Below are positions 33,636-42,151 of a stretch of 64,000 nucleotides of DNA, in pieces. Made by a program: the position numbers and the translations under genes. The stretch is from the NCBI RefSeq assembly GCF_042643165.1, contig NZ_JBHRSH010000001.1:62001-126000 (forward strand). The letters are read 5' to 3'. The DNA comes from Hyphococcus aureus. GTDB taxonomy: Bacteria; Pseudomonadota; Alphaproteobacteria; Caulobacterales; Parvularculaceae. A model generated the notes under the pieces. It saw only the letters and a list, made by a program, of their open reading frames with translations, made no database searches and was not told where the DNA came from. How positions within the stretch are numbered: position 1 is the first letter of the stretch; the number at the start of each line of letters is the position of its first letter.

Positions 33636-35485
33636 GCGCGGCAGCCACGGACATCGCGCCAACGCGGATCGCTCTTGTGGGCGCGCCCAACTGCGGCAAG
33701 TCCACATTATTCAACGGCCTCACGGGCGGACGCGCCAAAGTCGCCAACTATCCGGGCGCCACGGTTGAGACCCGCCATGGCCGCTTTACAACGCCAGCTG
33801 GCCGCAATGTCGACCTGATCGATCTGCCGGGTTTTTACGGCATGTCGCCGCGCTCCCTTGATGAACGCCTCGCGCTCGATACGGTGCTTGGCAAACTGGA
33901 CACGGCGCCGGAGTTAATCCTTGCGCTGGTCGACGCCGCCACTTTACGCACGCACCTTCAATCGGTGTTGCAGTTGCGGGCGATCGGCGCGCCCATGATC
34001 GTTGTCCTCAACATGTTCGATCTCGCGACCCGCGACGGCCTGGAGATCGACATTGACCGGCTCGAAAAAGAGTTGGGACTTCCTGTCGTCACCGCCAACG
34101 CCACCCGCAAAGCCGGCCGTGAAGCACTGCTCGCAAAACTCGACGCGGCCCTCGCCAAAAAAGAAATCGCCGCGCCGCCGCCGGGCCCCTTCCCCGCCCC
34201 GGAAGACGTTCGCGCACATCAGATCGAGGCGCGCCGGATCGCCAGCGCCGCCATCACCTATGAGCCGCCTTTTAACCGCGCTACCCGCGCCATCGACCGC
34301 GTCGTTCTCCACCCGGTCGCAGGTCCGTTTATTCTCGCCGGGCTGCTCTTCACCATGTTCCAGATGGTCTACACCTGGTCTGCGGGACCGGTGGACATGC
34401 TAGACGCCGGGGCCGGGGCGCTGGGCGATTTCGTCGCCGCGCATCTGCCGTCCGGATGGCTCCGCGATCTTCTTGTCGACGGCGTCATTGCGGGCGTCGG
34501 CAGCGTCGTCGTTTTCCTGCCGCAGATCATCATACTTTTCACCTTCATCCTGATCCTTGAAGCCTCAGGCTATATGGCGCGCGCCGCATTTCTCATGGAT
34601 GAGATCATGCACCGTTTCGGGCTCAATGGCCGCGCCTTCATTCCGCTGCTGTCGAGTTTCGCCTGCGCCATTCCGGGCATCATGGCGTCGCGCGTTATCG
34701 AAAACGACCGAGACAGGCTCACCACGATCCTGATTGCGCCCTTGATGACGTGCTCGGCGCGCCTGCCCGTTTATGCGCTCATCATTGGGGCCTTTATTCC
34801 CGCCGAGAAAGTCGGCCTGTTCAACTTGCAGGGCCTCGTTCTCTTTGCGCTTTATATCACGGGCATTATTAGCGCCGTGTTGATCGCCTTCATCTTCAAG
34901 CGGACGATCGCCAAAGCGCGCTCGCAACCCTTGATCATGGAGCTGCCCACTTACAAGCTCCCCAACGCCAAGGATTTTTTCATCAGCCTGTGGATACGCG
35001 CGGCGGCGTTTTTGAAACGCGCCGGCACGGTGATTTTGACGACCTCCGTTATCTTGTGGTTTCTCGCGGCATATCCCGCCTCCGCGGCCAGCCTGAAAGA
35101 GAGTTACGCAGGACGCCTTGGCGGGCTGCTGGAGCCTTTGCTGGCGCCCATTGGGTTCAATCTGGAAATCGCTATTGCGCTGGTGCCGGGTATGGCCGCG
35201 CGTGAAGTCGCGGTCGGCGCGCTCGGCACCGTCTACGCTGTGCACGGCGCCGCGGAAAACAGTTCAGGACTTGCGGAAACCCTGCAATCGGCGTGGAGTC
35301 TGCCGACTGCGCTCGCGTTCCTCGCCTGGTATGTGTTTGCGCCGCAATGTTTCGCGACTCTGGCCACCATCCGCCGGGAAACAGGGTCATGGAAATGGGC
35401 TGGCTTCGCGCTTGGTTATCTGTTTGCGCTCGCCTACGCCGCCGCCGGCCTCACTTTTTGGACGAGCCGCGCCGCCGGGCTTTGA
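33632..35485 (+). CDS. feoB: Ferrous iron transporter B
   Basis: The 617-residue FeoB has an N-terminal G domain with G1 GAPNCGKSTLFN, G3 DLPGFYG and G4 NMFDLA. A polytopic membrane domain follows with the gate motifs (LSSFACAIPGIMASRVIEN and TCSARLPVYALIIGAF), ending FLAWYVFAPQCFATLATIRR with a conserved Cys. It takes up Fe2+ across the inner membrane. It is shorter than the about 770-residue E. coli form, a common size in alphaproteobacteria. Its stop touches the stop of the convergent xseB gene. Confidence 0.94.
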   Translation: MSAAATDIAPTRIALVGAPNCGKSTLFNGLTGGRAKVANYPGATVETRHGRFTTPAGRNVDLIDLPGFYGMSPRSLDERLALDTVLGKLDTAPELILALVDAATLRTHLQSVLQLRAIGAPMIVVLNMFDLATRDGLEIDIDRLEKELGLPVVTANATRKAGREALLAKLDAALAKKEIAAPPPGPFPAPEDVRAHQIEARRIASAAITYEPPFNRATRAIDRVVLHPVAGPFILAGLLFTMFQMVYTWSAGPVDMLDAGAGALGDFVAAHLPSGWLRDLLVDGVIAGVGSVVVFLPQIIILFTFILILEASGYMARAAFLMDEIMHRFGLNGRAFIPLLSSFACAIPGIMASRVIENDRDRLTTILIAPLMTCSARLPVYALIIGAFIPAEKVGLFNLQGLVLFALYITGIISAVLIAFIFKRTIAKARSQPLIMELPTYKLPNAKDFFISLWIRAAAFLKRAGTVILTTSVILWFLAAYPASAASLKESYAGRLGGLLEPLLAPIGFNLEIAIALVPGMAAREVAVGALGTVYAVHGAAENSSGLAETLQSAWSLPTALAFLAWYVFAPQCFATLATIRRETGSWKWAGFALGYLFALAYAAAGLTFWTSRAAGL

Positions 35486-35746
35486 CTACTCAAAGCTCGC
35501 TTTTTCGGTCTTCGGTTTTCCATCAGCGCCGACAACAATCTTTTCGATTTTCTCTTGCGCCGATTTGAGGGTCTTTTCGCAATGGGCCTTCAGGGCCGCG
35601 CCGCGTTCATAGAGAGCGATCGATTCTTCGAGCGCCGCCCCGCCGCTTTCGAGCTTGCTGACGATGCCTTCAAGCTCGGCGAGCGCTTTTTCAAACGAAA
35701 GTGAGGCGATGTCGCCGCTTGCTTGAGGTGAGGGTGCTTTAGCCAT
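35486..35746 (-). CDS. xseB: Exodeoxyribonuclease VII small subunit
   Basis: The 86-residue helical protein matches XseB: SFEKALAELEGIVSKLESGG, then ALEESIALYERGAALKAHCE and SAQEKIEKIV. It binds XseA to form exonuclease VII, which degrades single-stranded DNA, and loss of this enzyme affects some retrons' DNA products in other bacteria. The XseA gene is not in the window. Confidence 0.93.
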   Translation of the reverse strand: MAKAPSPQASGDIASLSFEKALAELEGIVSKLESGGAALEESIALYERGAALKAHCEKTLKSAQEKIEKIVVGADGKPKTEKASFE

Positions 35747-35846
35747 AGAGGCTGTTTAGCGGGGCCCGCTCCCTCGAGCAATAGGAGGCGGGCATACTGG
35801 TTTGGCCCCCTATGCGGCGCGCAGCAAAGCCCATAAGAACAGGCCT

Positions 35847-37025
35847 ATGAACAGTTTTGACGTTATCGTTATTGGCGCCGGCGCAGCCGGCATGATGTGT
35901 GCGATTGAGGCGGGCCGGCGCGGACGGCGCATCCTCCTGATCGATCATGCCGAGCATCCCGGCGAGAAAATTCGCATCTCCGGCGGCGGGCGATGCAATT
36001 TCACCAATATCCACGCCGCGCCGAAGCATTTCCTTTCGGCCAATCCGCATTTCTGCAAGTCGGCGCTGAAGCGGTTCTCCGCCGCAGATTTTATCAAACG
36101 GGTCGAGGCGCGCGGGATCGCCTATCATGAGAAGGCGCTGGGCCAGCTTTTTTGCGACGATAGCTCGCGGTCGATTATCGAGATGCTGACTGACGACTGC
36201 AAAGAGGCGGGCGCCGAGCTGCGCCTGTCTACGAGCATCGGCACTATCGAGAAAACAGCGGATGGATTTGCGCTGGAAACCAGCGGCGGCGCCCTCGCCT
36301 GTTCATCGCTTGTCATCGCGACCGGCGGCAAGTCGATTCCGAAAATGGGCGCGACGGATTTCGCCTATGACGTCGCGCAGCAATTCGGTCTTCACATCAT
36401 CGAACCGCGCCCGGCGCTTGTACCTCTCACCTTCACCAGCGGCTTGCTGGAAGAGATGAAGGCGCTCTCCGGCGTCAGCACGGAAGCGAGCGTTTCCTGC
36501 AACGGCATGGCGTTTCGCGAAGCCTTGCTGTTCACCCATCGCGGCATTTCGGGCCCGTGCATCCTTCAAATCTCATCCTATTGGCGCGAGGGCGACGACA
36601 TTGCGATTGACCTTGCGCCCGATATTGACGTGTTCGCACGCTTGCGCGCCGCACGGCAAACGACCGGCAAGCTGGCGCCGCAAACCGTGCTGGCGGAGTT
36701 CCTGCCCAAGCGGCTCGCCGATGCGGCGACGGCGCGCGCCGGACTTGAAGGCAGAATCGGCGACGCCTCCGACAAAAAGCTGAAAGTACTGTCCGATGCG
36801 GTGAAGCAATGGCGCGTGAAACCCGCCGGCAGCGAAGGCTGGCGCACGGCGGAAGTCACGCTAGGCGGCATCGACACAGACGGGCTGTCGTCAAAGACAA
36901 TGGAAGCGAAAGAAACGCCGGGGCTCTATTTCATCGGCGAAGCGGTCGACGTCACCGGCTGGCTCGGCGGCTATAATTTCCAGTGGGCCTGGTCTTCCGG
37001 CTGGGCGGCCGGACAGGTGGTTTGA
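35847..37025 (+). CDS. NAD(P)/FAD-dependent oxidoreductase of the HI0933/BaiN family
   Basis: The 392-residue flavoprotein starts with the FAD-binding GxGxxG (VIVIGAGAAGMMCAIEAGRR). It carries the family hallmark KIRISGGGRCNFTN and a C-terminal VDVTGWLGGYNFQWAWSSGW that closes over the flavin. Family members include BaiN (bile acid reductase) and others of unknown activity. ATG 35847 is chosen as the fold starts at once. It is divergent from xseB. Confidence 0.9.
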   Translation: MNSFDVIVIGAGAAGMMCAIEAGRRGRRILLIDHAEHPGEKIRISGGGRCNFTNIHAAPKHFLSANPHFCKSALKRFSAADFIKRVEARGIAYHEKALGQLFCDDSSRSIIEMLTDDCKEAGAELRLSTSIGTIEKTADGFALETSGGALACSSLVIATGGKSIPKMGATDFAYDVAQQFGLHIIEPRPALVPLTFTSGLLEEMKALSGVSTEASVSCNGMAFREALLFTHRGISGPCILQISSYWREGDDIAIDLAPDIDVFARLRAARQTTGKLAPQTVLAEFLPKRLADAATARAGLEGRIGDASDKKLKVLSDAVKQWRVKPAGSEGWRTAEVTLGGIDTDGLSSKTMEAKETPGLYFIGEAVDVTGWLGGYNFQWAWSSGWAAGQVV

Positions 37026-37147
37026 GCCGCAATCCACCCCAGGCGGCGCACACGACATTAACTGAATAGTTACTCTGGCAATCTGTGAGATCGCCCGGTC
37101 TCAATATATTACCAAATAAAAACAGCATCTTACATACCAAAAAACTT

Positions 37148-37175
37148 CCGGCCGTCGCCACGGCCGGCTTTTTTG
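37148..37175 (+). terminator. Intrinsic terminator after the HI0933-family gene
   Basis: An inverted repeat CCGGCCGT-CGCC-ACGGCCGG is followed by CTTTTTT on the plus strand. It is about 120 bases after the oxidoreductase stop and 11 bases before a -35-like TTGACA of the next unit. Confidence 0.8.
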
Positions 37176-37185
37176 CGCCGACACA

Positions 37186-37237
37186 TTGACAGTTCGGTAC
37201 ACGCACTCTATTTAACATGTACCGATCGGTTAATGTT
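37186..37237 (+). promoter_or_regulatory. Promoter with TetR-type palindromic operator
   Basis: A TTGACA at 37186-37191, a 17-base spacer and a weak -10 TATTTA at 37209-37214 run into the palindrome AACATGTACCGATCGGTTAATGTT at 37214-37237. Its core ACCGATCGGT is perfect, and only two positions per arm fail to match. Placement over the start point of transcription and the core resemble TetR-family operators, so repression lifted by a ligand is likely for the isochorismatase-YHS unit. No tetR gene is adjacent. Confidence 0.55.
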
Positions 37238-37311
37238 ATCAATCGGCCAACCGGGCGGAAGCGCATCCGCTCCTCATGATGGAAACACTTCGAAAGAAAG
37301 GGGATGGAGAG

Positions 37312-38169
37312 ATGGAAACCTCGCTTCGTCAATTTTACAGCCGGACCGTCAACATGACGGCGCTCACATTCGCTATCGTCGCCAATCTGGTGCTGTTCGC
37401 CGCAATCATTACGCTGGTGACGGGCGCCCCAGCCTTCGCGGAAGGCGGACCGTCGCGCGCCGCGACCGCAAAAACGCCGCCGCTCAATGACGGCCTTCCC
37501 GAACCGGGCTTCACGATCACCGCTAACGACACGGCGATCGTCATCACCGACCCGCAAAACGATTTTCTCTCGCTTGAAGGCGTCACCTGGGGCGTCGTCG
37601 GCAAAAGCATCACTGACAACGGAACAGTTCAAAACCTCGGCGCGCTGTTCAAAGCCGCGGAAGAAACCGACATGCCGGTTTTTGTCTCTCCGCATTACTA
37701 CTATGAGCACGACCATAAATGGCGCTTTGAAGGCACGCTTGAGACGCTGATGCACAAGATCGGCATGTTCGATCGCAAGAATGCGCTCGATCTCGAGGGT
37801 TTTGAAGGCTCCGGCGCCGACTGGCTTGATCAGTACAAGCCCTATATCAACAACGGCCGCACTGTCGTCACGAGCCCGCACAAAGTCTACGGCCCCGACA
37901 GCAACGACCTTGTTCTCCAGCTGCGCAAGGCCGGCGTGAACAAAGTCATCCTCGGCGGCATGTCGTCAAACCTCTGCACTGAATCGCACATGCGCGCGCT
38001 CATCGAAAACGGCTTTGAAGTCATGGTCGTCACCGATGCGACGGCCGGCGCCATTACCGAACATTATAACGGCTATGATGCCTCGCTGACCAATTTCCGA
38101 ATGATCGCCAGCGCTGTCGACAATACGGAAAACACTGTGAAAGCGATCAAATCCGCATACCGCCGCTGA
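37312..38169 (+). CDS. Membrane-anchored or exported cysteine hydrolase (isochorismatase family)
   Basis: The 285-residue protein has an N-terminal hydrophobic segment (MTALTFAIVANLVLFAAIIT, perhaps cleaved after PAFA) and an isochorismatase-like domain. The catalytic Asp is in VITDPQNDFLS, the Lys in SPHKVYGPDSND, and the nucleophile Cys in GGMSSNLCTESHMRALIENG. The family hydrolyses vinyl ethers, nicotinamide or other amides; export is unusual and suggests an extracytoplasmic substrate. ATG 37312 follows AAGGGGATGGAGAG; ATG 37276 is an alternative with no site. A YHS-domain gene follows. Confidence 0.85.
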   Translation: METSLRQFYSRTVNMTALTFAIVANLVLFAAIITLVTGAPAFAEGGPSRAATAKTPPLNDGLPEPGFTITANDTAIVITDPQNDFLSLEGVTWGVVGKSITDNGTVQNLGALFKAAEETDMPVFVSPHYYYEHDHKWRFEGTLETLMHKIGMFDRKNALDLEGFEGSGADWLDQYKPYINNGRTVVTSPHKVYGPDSNDLVLQLRKAGVNKVILGGMSSNLCTESHMRALIENGFEVMVVTDATAGAITEHYNGYDASLTNFRMIASAVDNTENTVKAIKSAYRR

Positions 38170-38385
38170 CCCCCCAGGCCATCCGCCCCACTCGACTTGA
38201 TGGCTTGCTGCGCCCGGCTGGCGCCTCCCCCACCAGCTCCCAGCCAGCCGGGCGCGTCTTTCAAAAGCGACTGCACAGGCGCTCCGTTGCGTTCACTCGC
38301 CTGCCAACCCTCTTCCGCAAAACCGCCAGACCGATTTTCGGAAGTTCAATCCGCCTACGCCTCAACTCAATCAAAGGAAAAAACA

Positions 38386-38871
38386 ATGACCAACACATTC
38401 AAGACCACCGCCGCCGCCATCGCTCTCATATTCTCGTCGTCTGTGCCGAGCTTTGCAGCAGATGAAAACAATGTCTCCTCCGGCATTACGACGGCCGGCG
38501 CTCCCCTCGGCCTGCACGGCGTCGACGCTGTCGCCCTGACGACGCTGAACGCGGTCGCCGAAGGCGACGCAGCCCACACGGTCGTCATTGACGGCGTCGC
38601 CTACTACTTCGCCTCCGCGAAATCCGCCGGCCAGTTCAAGGCGGCGCCGGAGAAATACATACCGCAATATGGCGGCTTCTGCGCTTACGCCGTCGCTCTC
38701 GGCAAGAAACTCGACGGCGATCCGCGCTATGCGGATATTGTCGACGGCAAGCTCTATCTGTTCGTCAACGCCGACATTTTTGAAAAGTACAAAAAAGACT
38801 CAAAACGCATTCTCGCGAAAGCGGAAGCGAAATGGCCGTCGATCCAGCATACGGCCGTGAAAGATCTTTAA
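38386..38871 (+). CDS. Secreted YHS domain-containing protein
   Basis: The 161-residue protein has a signal peptide (TAAAIALIFSSSVPSFAA, cleavage near residue 23). Its YHS domain shows HGVDAVALT, DGVAYYFASAKSAGQFKAAP and QYGGFCAYAVALGKKLDGDP, the conserved metal-binding-like Tyr/His/Cys region. YHS domains bind metal, often copper or another soft metal, and in exported form are found with cysteine hydrolases. AAAGGAAAA precedes the start. It is the second gene of the TetR-box unit, 216 bases after the first. Confidence 0.85.
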   Translation: MTNTFKTTAAAIALIFSSSVPSFAADENNVSSGITTAGAPLGLHGVDAVALTTLNAVAEGDAAHTVVIDGVAYYFASAKSAGQFKAAPEKYIPQYGGFCAYAVALGKKLDGDPRYADIVDGKLYLFVNADIFEKYKKDSKRILAKAEAKWPSIQHTAVKDL

Positions 38872-38963
38872 CGCGCCCGAGCGGCCGGACGACGCCGTTC
38901 GGCCGTTTGCACCGCATACGCGGGAGAAGCCGTTAAAACCAAATGCCAACGCATTTGTCGAAA

Positions 38964-38990
38964 CGCCCGCCGCCCATTGGGAGGCGGGCG
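38964..38990. terminator. Weak hairpin between convergent genes
   Basis: The 27-base inverted repeat CGCCCGCC-GCCCATTGGGA-GGCGGGCG lies between the YHS gene and the ABC-F gene. On the minus strand it is followed by only three T's, so it may be a weak terminator for the ABC-F gene. Confidence 0.4.
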
Positions 38991-39000
38991 ATTGCTGCGT

Positions 39001-40599
39001 TCAGGCCGCAGCCTTTGACCGTTTATCCGCCTGCGTGATCAGCGCGCGATAATCGTCGAGATCGCCCGCATAAGGTTCGGCCTTGCCGTCCTTCACAAGC
39101 CAGAGCTGGTCGGCGGTCGCTTCGGCGAGAAACACATCGTGGGTGATCAACAACACCGCGCCCGGAAAATCATTCAGCGCATAAATCAGCGCCTCGCGGC
39201 TGTCGATATCGAGATGCGAGGTCGGCTCGTCGAGGATCAGGATATGCGGCGCATCGAGAGACATCAGTCCCAGCAGCAAGCGCACCTTTTCGCCGCCGGA
39301 TAATTTCTCAACCGTCGTATCGACCTTCTCGTGGGAAAACCCCATCTGTGCGGCCTGTGCGCGCTGTTTGCCCACGGGCGTGTCCTTGGGCATGGCGCGG
39401 CGCACATGATCGAGCACCGTGTCGCCCAGCGTCAGCTCGTCAAGCTGGTCCTGGCTGAAATAGCCGATACGGATGGAGCGCGGCGCCGTCACCTCGCCGC
39501 CCAAAAGCTTCAACCGTCCGGCGATGGACTTCACCAGCGTTGTCTTGCCCTGTCCGTTGGCGCCGACAATGGCGATGCGGTCTTCCGGGTCGACCCGCAG
39601 ATCGACATCGGCAAGGATCAGCGCATCATCGCCATAGCCGAGATCGGCGCCGGCGATATGCAGCATGGGCGGCGAAAGCTGGTCCTTCGGCGCGGGGAAA
39701 TGAAACGGCGTCGTGCGCTCGGCCAGCGGGATCGACACATCCTGCATCTTTTCAAGCTTCTTGACGCGCGACTGCGCCTGACGGGCTTTCGACGCCTTGG
39801 CGCGGAAGCGATCGACGAAGGCCTGCAAATGCGCTTTCTCGGCTTCCTGCTTGGAGCGCTGGCTCTCAAGCTGGGCGACTTTCATGGCGCGCAGTTTCAG
39901 CCAGGCGTCATAGCCGCCGGGACAGACGGTCAGTTGCTTGTGCTCCAGCGCCATGGTGTGGGTGACGCAGCGGTTCAGCAATTCGCGGTCGTGAGAGACG
40001 ATAAGCACCGTATGCGGATATTTCTTGATATAGCCCTCTAGCCAGGCCGCGCCTTCGAGATCGAGATAGTTGGTCGGCTCGTCGAGCAGCAGCAGATCCG
40101 GCTCGGCGAACAACACGCCCGCGAGCGCCGCGCGCATGCGCCAGCCGCCGGAGAACTCACGCGTGGCGCGCGCAAGATCGCCATCGGAGAAACCGAGGCC
40201 TTTCAGAACTTCCGCGGCGCGCGCTTCGGCGGACCAGGCGTCAATGTCGATCAGGCGCGTGTGGATGTCGGCGATGCGCATGGGGTCTTCGGCGGTCTCG
40301 GCCTCCGCCAACAGGGCGTGGCGCTCATGATCGGCGGCGAGCACGACCTCCAGAATGGTCTCGTCTGTGGGCGCAACCTCCTGCGCGACCCAGCCGAGTG
40401 AGGCCTTGGCCGACATGCGGATGGCGCTGTCCGCGGCGGGGTGGGCGATCTCCTCGCGGATGAGGCGCAACAGGGTCGACTTGCCGGTGCCGTTGCGGCC
40501 CACAAGCCCGACCTTCCAGCCATCGGAAATCTGGGCGCTCGCCCCCTCAAACAGGGGGCGCGCCTCAACGCGGTAATCAAGGTTCGAAATCGTCAACAT
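39001..40599 (-). CDS. ABC-F family ATP-binding cassette protein
   Basis: The 532-residue protein has two ABC domains and no membrane part. Walker A sites are GRNGTGKST (first) and GANGQGKTT (second). The signatures FSGGWRMRAALAGVLFAEPD and LSGGEKVRLLLGLM each lead into a Walker B (LLLLDEPTNYLD and ILILDEPTSHLD). A basic linker with many Lys/Arg (about residues 230-290) matches the P-site tRNA interaction motif. ABC-F proteins work on the ribosome to relieve stalling or confer resistance. The retron lies immediately upstream on the same strand. Confidence 0.9.
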   Translation of the reverse strand: MLTISNLDYRVEARPLFEGASAQISDGWKVGLVGRNGTGKSTLLRLIREEIAHPAADSAIRMSAKASLGWVAQEVAPTDETILEVVLAADHERHALLAEAETAEDPMRIADIHTRLIDIDAWSAEARAAEVLKGLGFSDGDLARATREFSGGWRMRAALAGVLFAEPDLLLLDEPTNYLDLEGAAWLEGYIKKYPHTVLIVSHDRELLNRCVTHTMALEHKQLTVCPGGYDAWLKLRAMKVAQLESQRSKQEAEKAHLQAFVDRFRAKASKARQAQSRVKKLEKMQDVSIPLAERTTPFHFPAPKDQLSPPMLHIAGADLGYGDDALILADVDLRVDPEDRIAIVGANGQGKTTLVKSIAGRLKLLGGEVTAPRSIRIGYFSQDQLDELTLGDTVLDHVRRAMPKDTPVGKQRAQAAQMGFSHEKVDTTVEKLSGGEKVRLLLGLMSLDAPHILILDEPTSHLDIDSREALIYALNDFPGAVLLITHDVFLAEATADQLWLVKDGKAEPYAGDLDDYRALITQADKRSKAAA

Positions 40600-40673
40600 T
40601 GCGGGGTCTTACCGCAATGCAGCAATTAGGCAAGGGGTGGTATGACGCGGAGGGAAGGTTTTGGCGCGATATG

Positions 40674-41582
40674 CTATTCTGTAGAGATCTTGGCGCGTTT
40701 CTCTACATGTCTCGTAATTTGCTCCGCTTGGGCGACACGGCCTCGTATCTGGCGATCAATTGCTATGCGCTCTTTGAACGACGTAGCTGTGGTGCGCTTG
40801 CGCATAGCTTGGGCAAGCGCCTTATGCTGACGATTTGGCAACAACAGGGCGTTGTCTTTAACAATTACGCCGGTGACGTTTGCCGCGCGACCGATGATCG
40901 CGCGCTCTTTATCGCGATTGTAACGATGACCAAACTTATAGAGGGTTTCTTTTATCATCCAGATGTCAGATCCGCGAATGATAGCCCCTGAGATAGTAAT
41001 GTCATCTGCGTACACAGAAAGGCGACATTGGCCTCTCTCGACTATCCCGTTAATCATCTCCCACATATCAAGATACGCATAGAAGGCTAGTATCGGACTG
41101 CACGGGCTTCCCTGCGGTAAATGATTGTTTCTGGTCGCGAGCCGCGTCATCGTCGCGGCAACATCGACAGAGCAACACAAGACAGAGTTGAAGAACCAGA
41201 ACACTCGCTTGTCTGTACAGGACGGAAAAAAATCCTCGATGTCGAGTAGACGGAAGGCGCGTGCACCAATATGAGCCGCCGCGTTATCAACATATGAACG
41301 GCCTTTCACAGGAGCCATTAGATATTCAGGCGAGTTTACACGCTTCAAGAGATCAGAGATGCGGGCCTGTACACTTTTCAAATCATCAAGGGGCGCTTCG
41401 ATCTCACGAAACCCACCATTTTTCTTTGGCTCAGCCCAGCAGCGATAACGATCTCGACCGTCTGTAAGGCGTTTCAGTCGCGAAGGACTGATTAAAAGAC
41501 GCTCAGCAAGTTTCTTACGCGTTTGTATGTTAAATAAGGCGCAATCCCGAAGAGCGTATCCTTGTGCGTCAGGGGGCTTCAT
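40674..41582 (-). CDS. Retron reverse transcriptase
   Basis: The 302-residue protein (from ATG 41582) has all hallmarks of a retron RT. Region X carries NAxxH as DNAAAHIG at residues 99-106. The first catalytic Asp region is RLLDIEDFFPSC (111-122), region 4 is LPQGSPCSPILA (155-166), the active site is SVYADDITIS (189-198), and region Y carries VTG (236-238). Retron RTs copy part of a partner RNA into msDNA and, with an effector, usually form anti-phage systems. A TTG start at 41603 would add seven residues. The start overlaps the end of the XRE gene by 14 bases. Codon usage and GC are lower than in flanking genes, which suggests transfer. Confidence 0.93.
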   Translation of the reverse strand: MKPPDAQGYALRDCALFNIQTRKKLAERLLISPSRLKRLTDGRDRYRCWAEPKKNGGFREIEAPLDDLKSVQARISDLLKRVNSPEYLMAPVKGRSYVDNAAAHIGARAFRLLDIEDFFPSCTDKRVFWFFNSVLCCSVDVAATMTRLATRNNHLPQGSPCSPILAFYAYLDMWEMINGIVERGQCRLSVYADDITISGAIIRGSDIWMIKETLYKFGHRYNRDKERAIIGRAANVTGVIVKDNALLLPNRQHKALAQAMRKRTTATSFKERIAIDRQIRGRVAQAEQITRHVEKRAKISTE

Positions 41583-41886
41583 GTACTGCCGTCCGCTCTT
41601 CAATTACTTTCAGGAAGTTCAAAATTTTTGAGGCGATCACTTTGCGTGTGCTGCCTGCATGGGCTTTGTCACCATGCTTTGCGTCAAGCTGTTCCGAAAA
41701 GAACATAATGGAAGATATTGGCACACCAAAAATATTTGCATACTTTTCAATAACATCGAACGAGGGAGTACGATTGCCATTTTCAATTTCAGAAACATAG
41801 GATTTCGAGAGCTCAAGCCGTTCTGCAAGCTCGCCCTGTTTCATATCATGAAACACTCGCAGCAATCTCAACGCTTCCGATAACAT
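41569..41886 (-). CDS. XRE-family HTH protein of the retron
   Basis: This 105-residue protein has an N-terminal HTH (about residues 5-60): FHDMKQGELAERLELSKSYV and SEIENGNRTPSFDVIEKYAN. The XRE signature S-K-x-Y-V-S-E-I-E-N-G is complete, and a short helical C-terminus follows (RKVIASKILNFLKVIEER). It may repress the retron promoter, where an ACCTCAT-N4-ATGAGGT palindrome covers the -10, or act as the effector/antitoxin of the system, since HTH partners are known in some retron classes. It lies 41 bases after the small ORF and its 3' end overlaps the RT start. AAGGAGAGGTGAAGGAAG precedes ATG 41886. Confidence 0.85.
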   Translation of the reverse strand: MLSEALRLLRVFHDMKQGELAERLELSKSYVSEIENGNRTPSFDVIEKYANIFGVPISSIMFFSEQLDAKHGDKAHAGSTRKVIASKILNFLKVIEERTAVHEAP

Positions 41887-41927
41887 CTTCCTTCACCTCT
41901 CCTTACTGATACAATCCGGCTAGCGAC

Positions 41928-42089
41928 TTACTCATTCAATCCAAACAAAGTACGGATGATCCGAACCAGTCGAAAGAAGAGCGGCCCCAAGATAAAGAGC
42001 CCACGAATTAGGTATTTCGAGCGCAGCCAAGCTGGCCATCGCTCCCTTTTCCGTTTCAGTCGCCGCCGTCGTCGTTCAATCTCTGACAT
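41928..42089 (-). CDS. Small basic, hydrophobic-tailed peptide in the retron (candidate effector)
   Basis: A 53-codon ORF (too short for default gene callers) lies between the retron RNA and the XRE gene. It starts MSEIERRRRRLKRKRERWPA, with ten Arg and two Lys in the first 17 residues. It then runs WLRSKYLIRGLFILGPLFFR and ends LVRIIRTLFGLNE. The tail is an amphipathic or membrane-binding hydrophobic helix with regularly spaced Arg. AGGAG (42098-42102) sits eight bases before ATG 42089; an ATG two codons earlier (42095) is too close to that site. Such a peptide could damage membranes or bind nucleic acid, which fits an effector or toxin, but I recognise no family. Confidence 0.65.
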   Translation of the reverse strand: MSEIERRRRRLKRKRERWPAWLRSKYLIRGLFILGPLFFRLVRIIRTLFGLNE

Positions 42090-42099
42090 CTTCATGTCT

Positions 42100-42151
42100 C
42101 CTTCTGATCGCTCTCACCGGAATTAGTGAGAGGTCTTCACCGATCAGAAAG
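42100..42151 (-). promoter_or_regulatory. Hairpin sequestering the small-ORF ribosome binding site
   Basis: The segment CTTTCTGATCG (42151-42141) pairs with CGATCAGAAGG (42110-42100) over 11 positions, one of them a G-U pair. Inside it CTCTCAC/GTGAGAG forms a second stem with the a2 sequence as loop. The last bases of the stem are the AGG of the AGGAG site for the 53-codon ORF, so folding should limit its translation and pairing of a2 with a1 could open it. Confidence 0.5.

Noticed and set aside
40599..40991. Plus-strand open frame antisense to the 3' end of the RT gene
   Set aside because: The RT frame has clear conserved motifs; the antisense frame has none.
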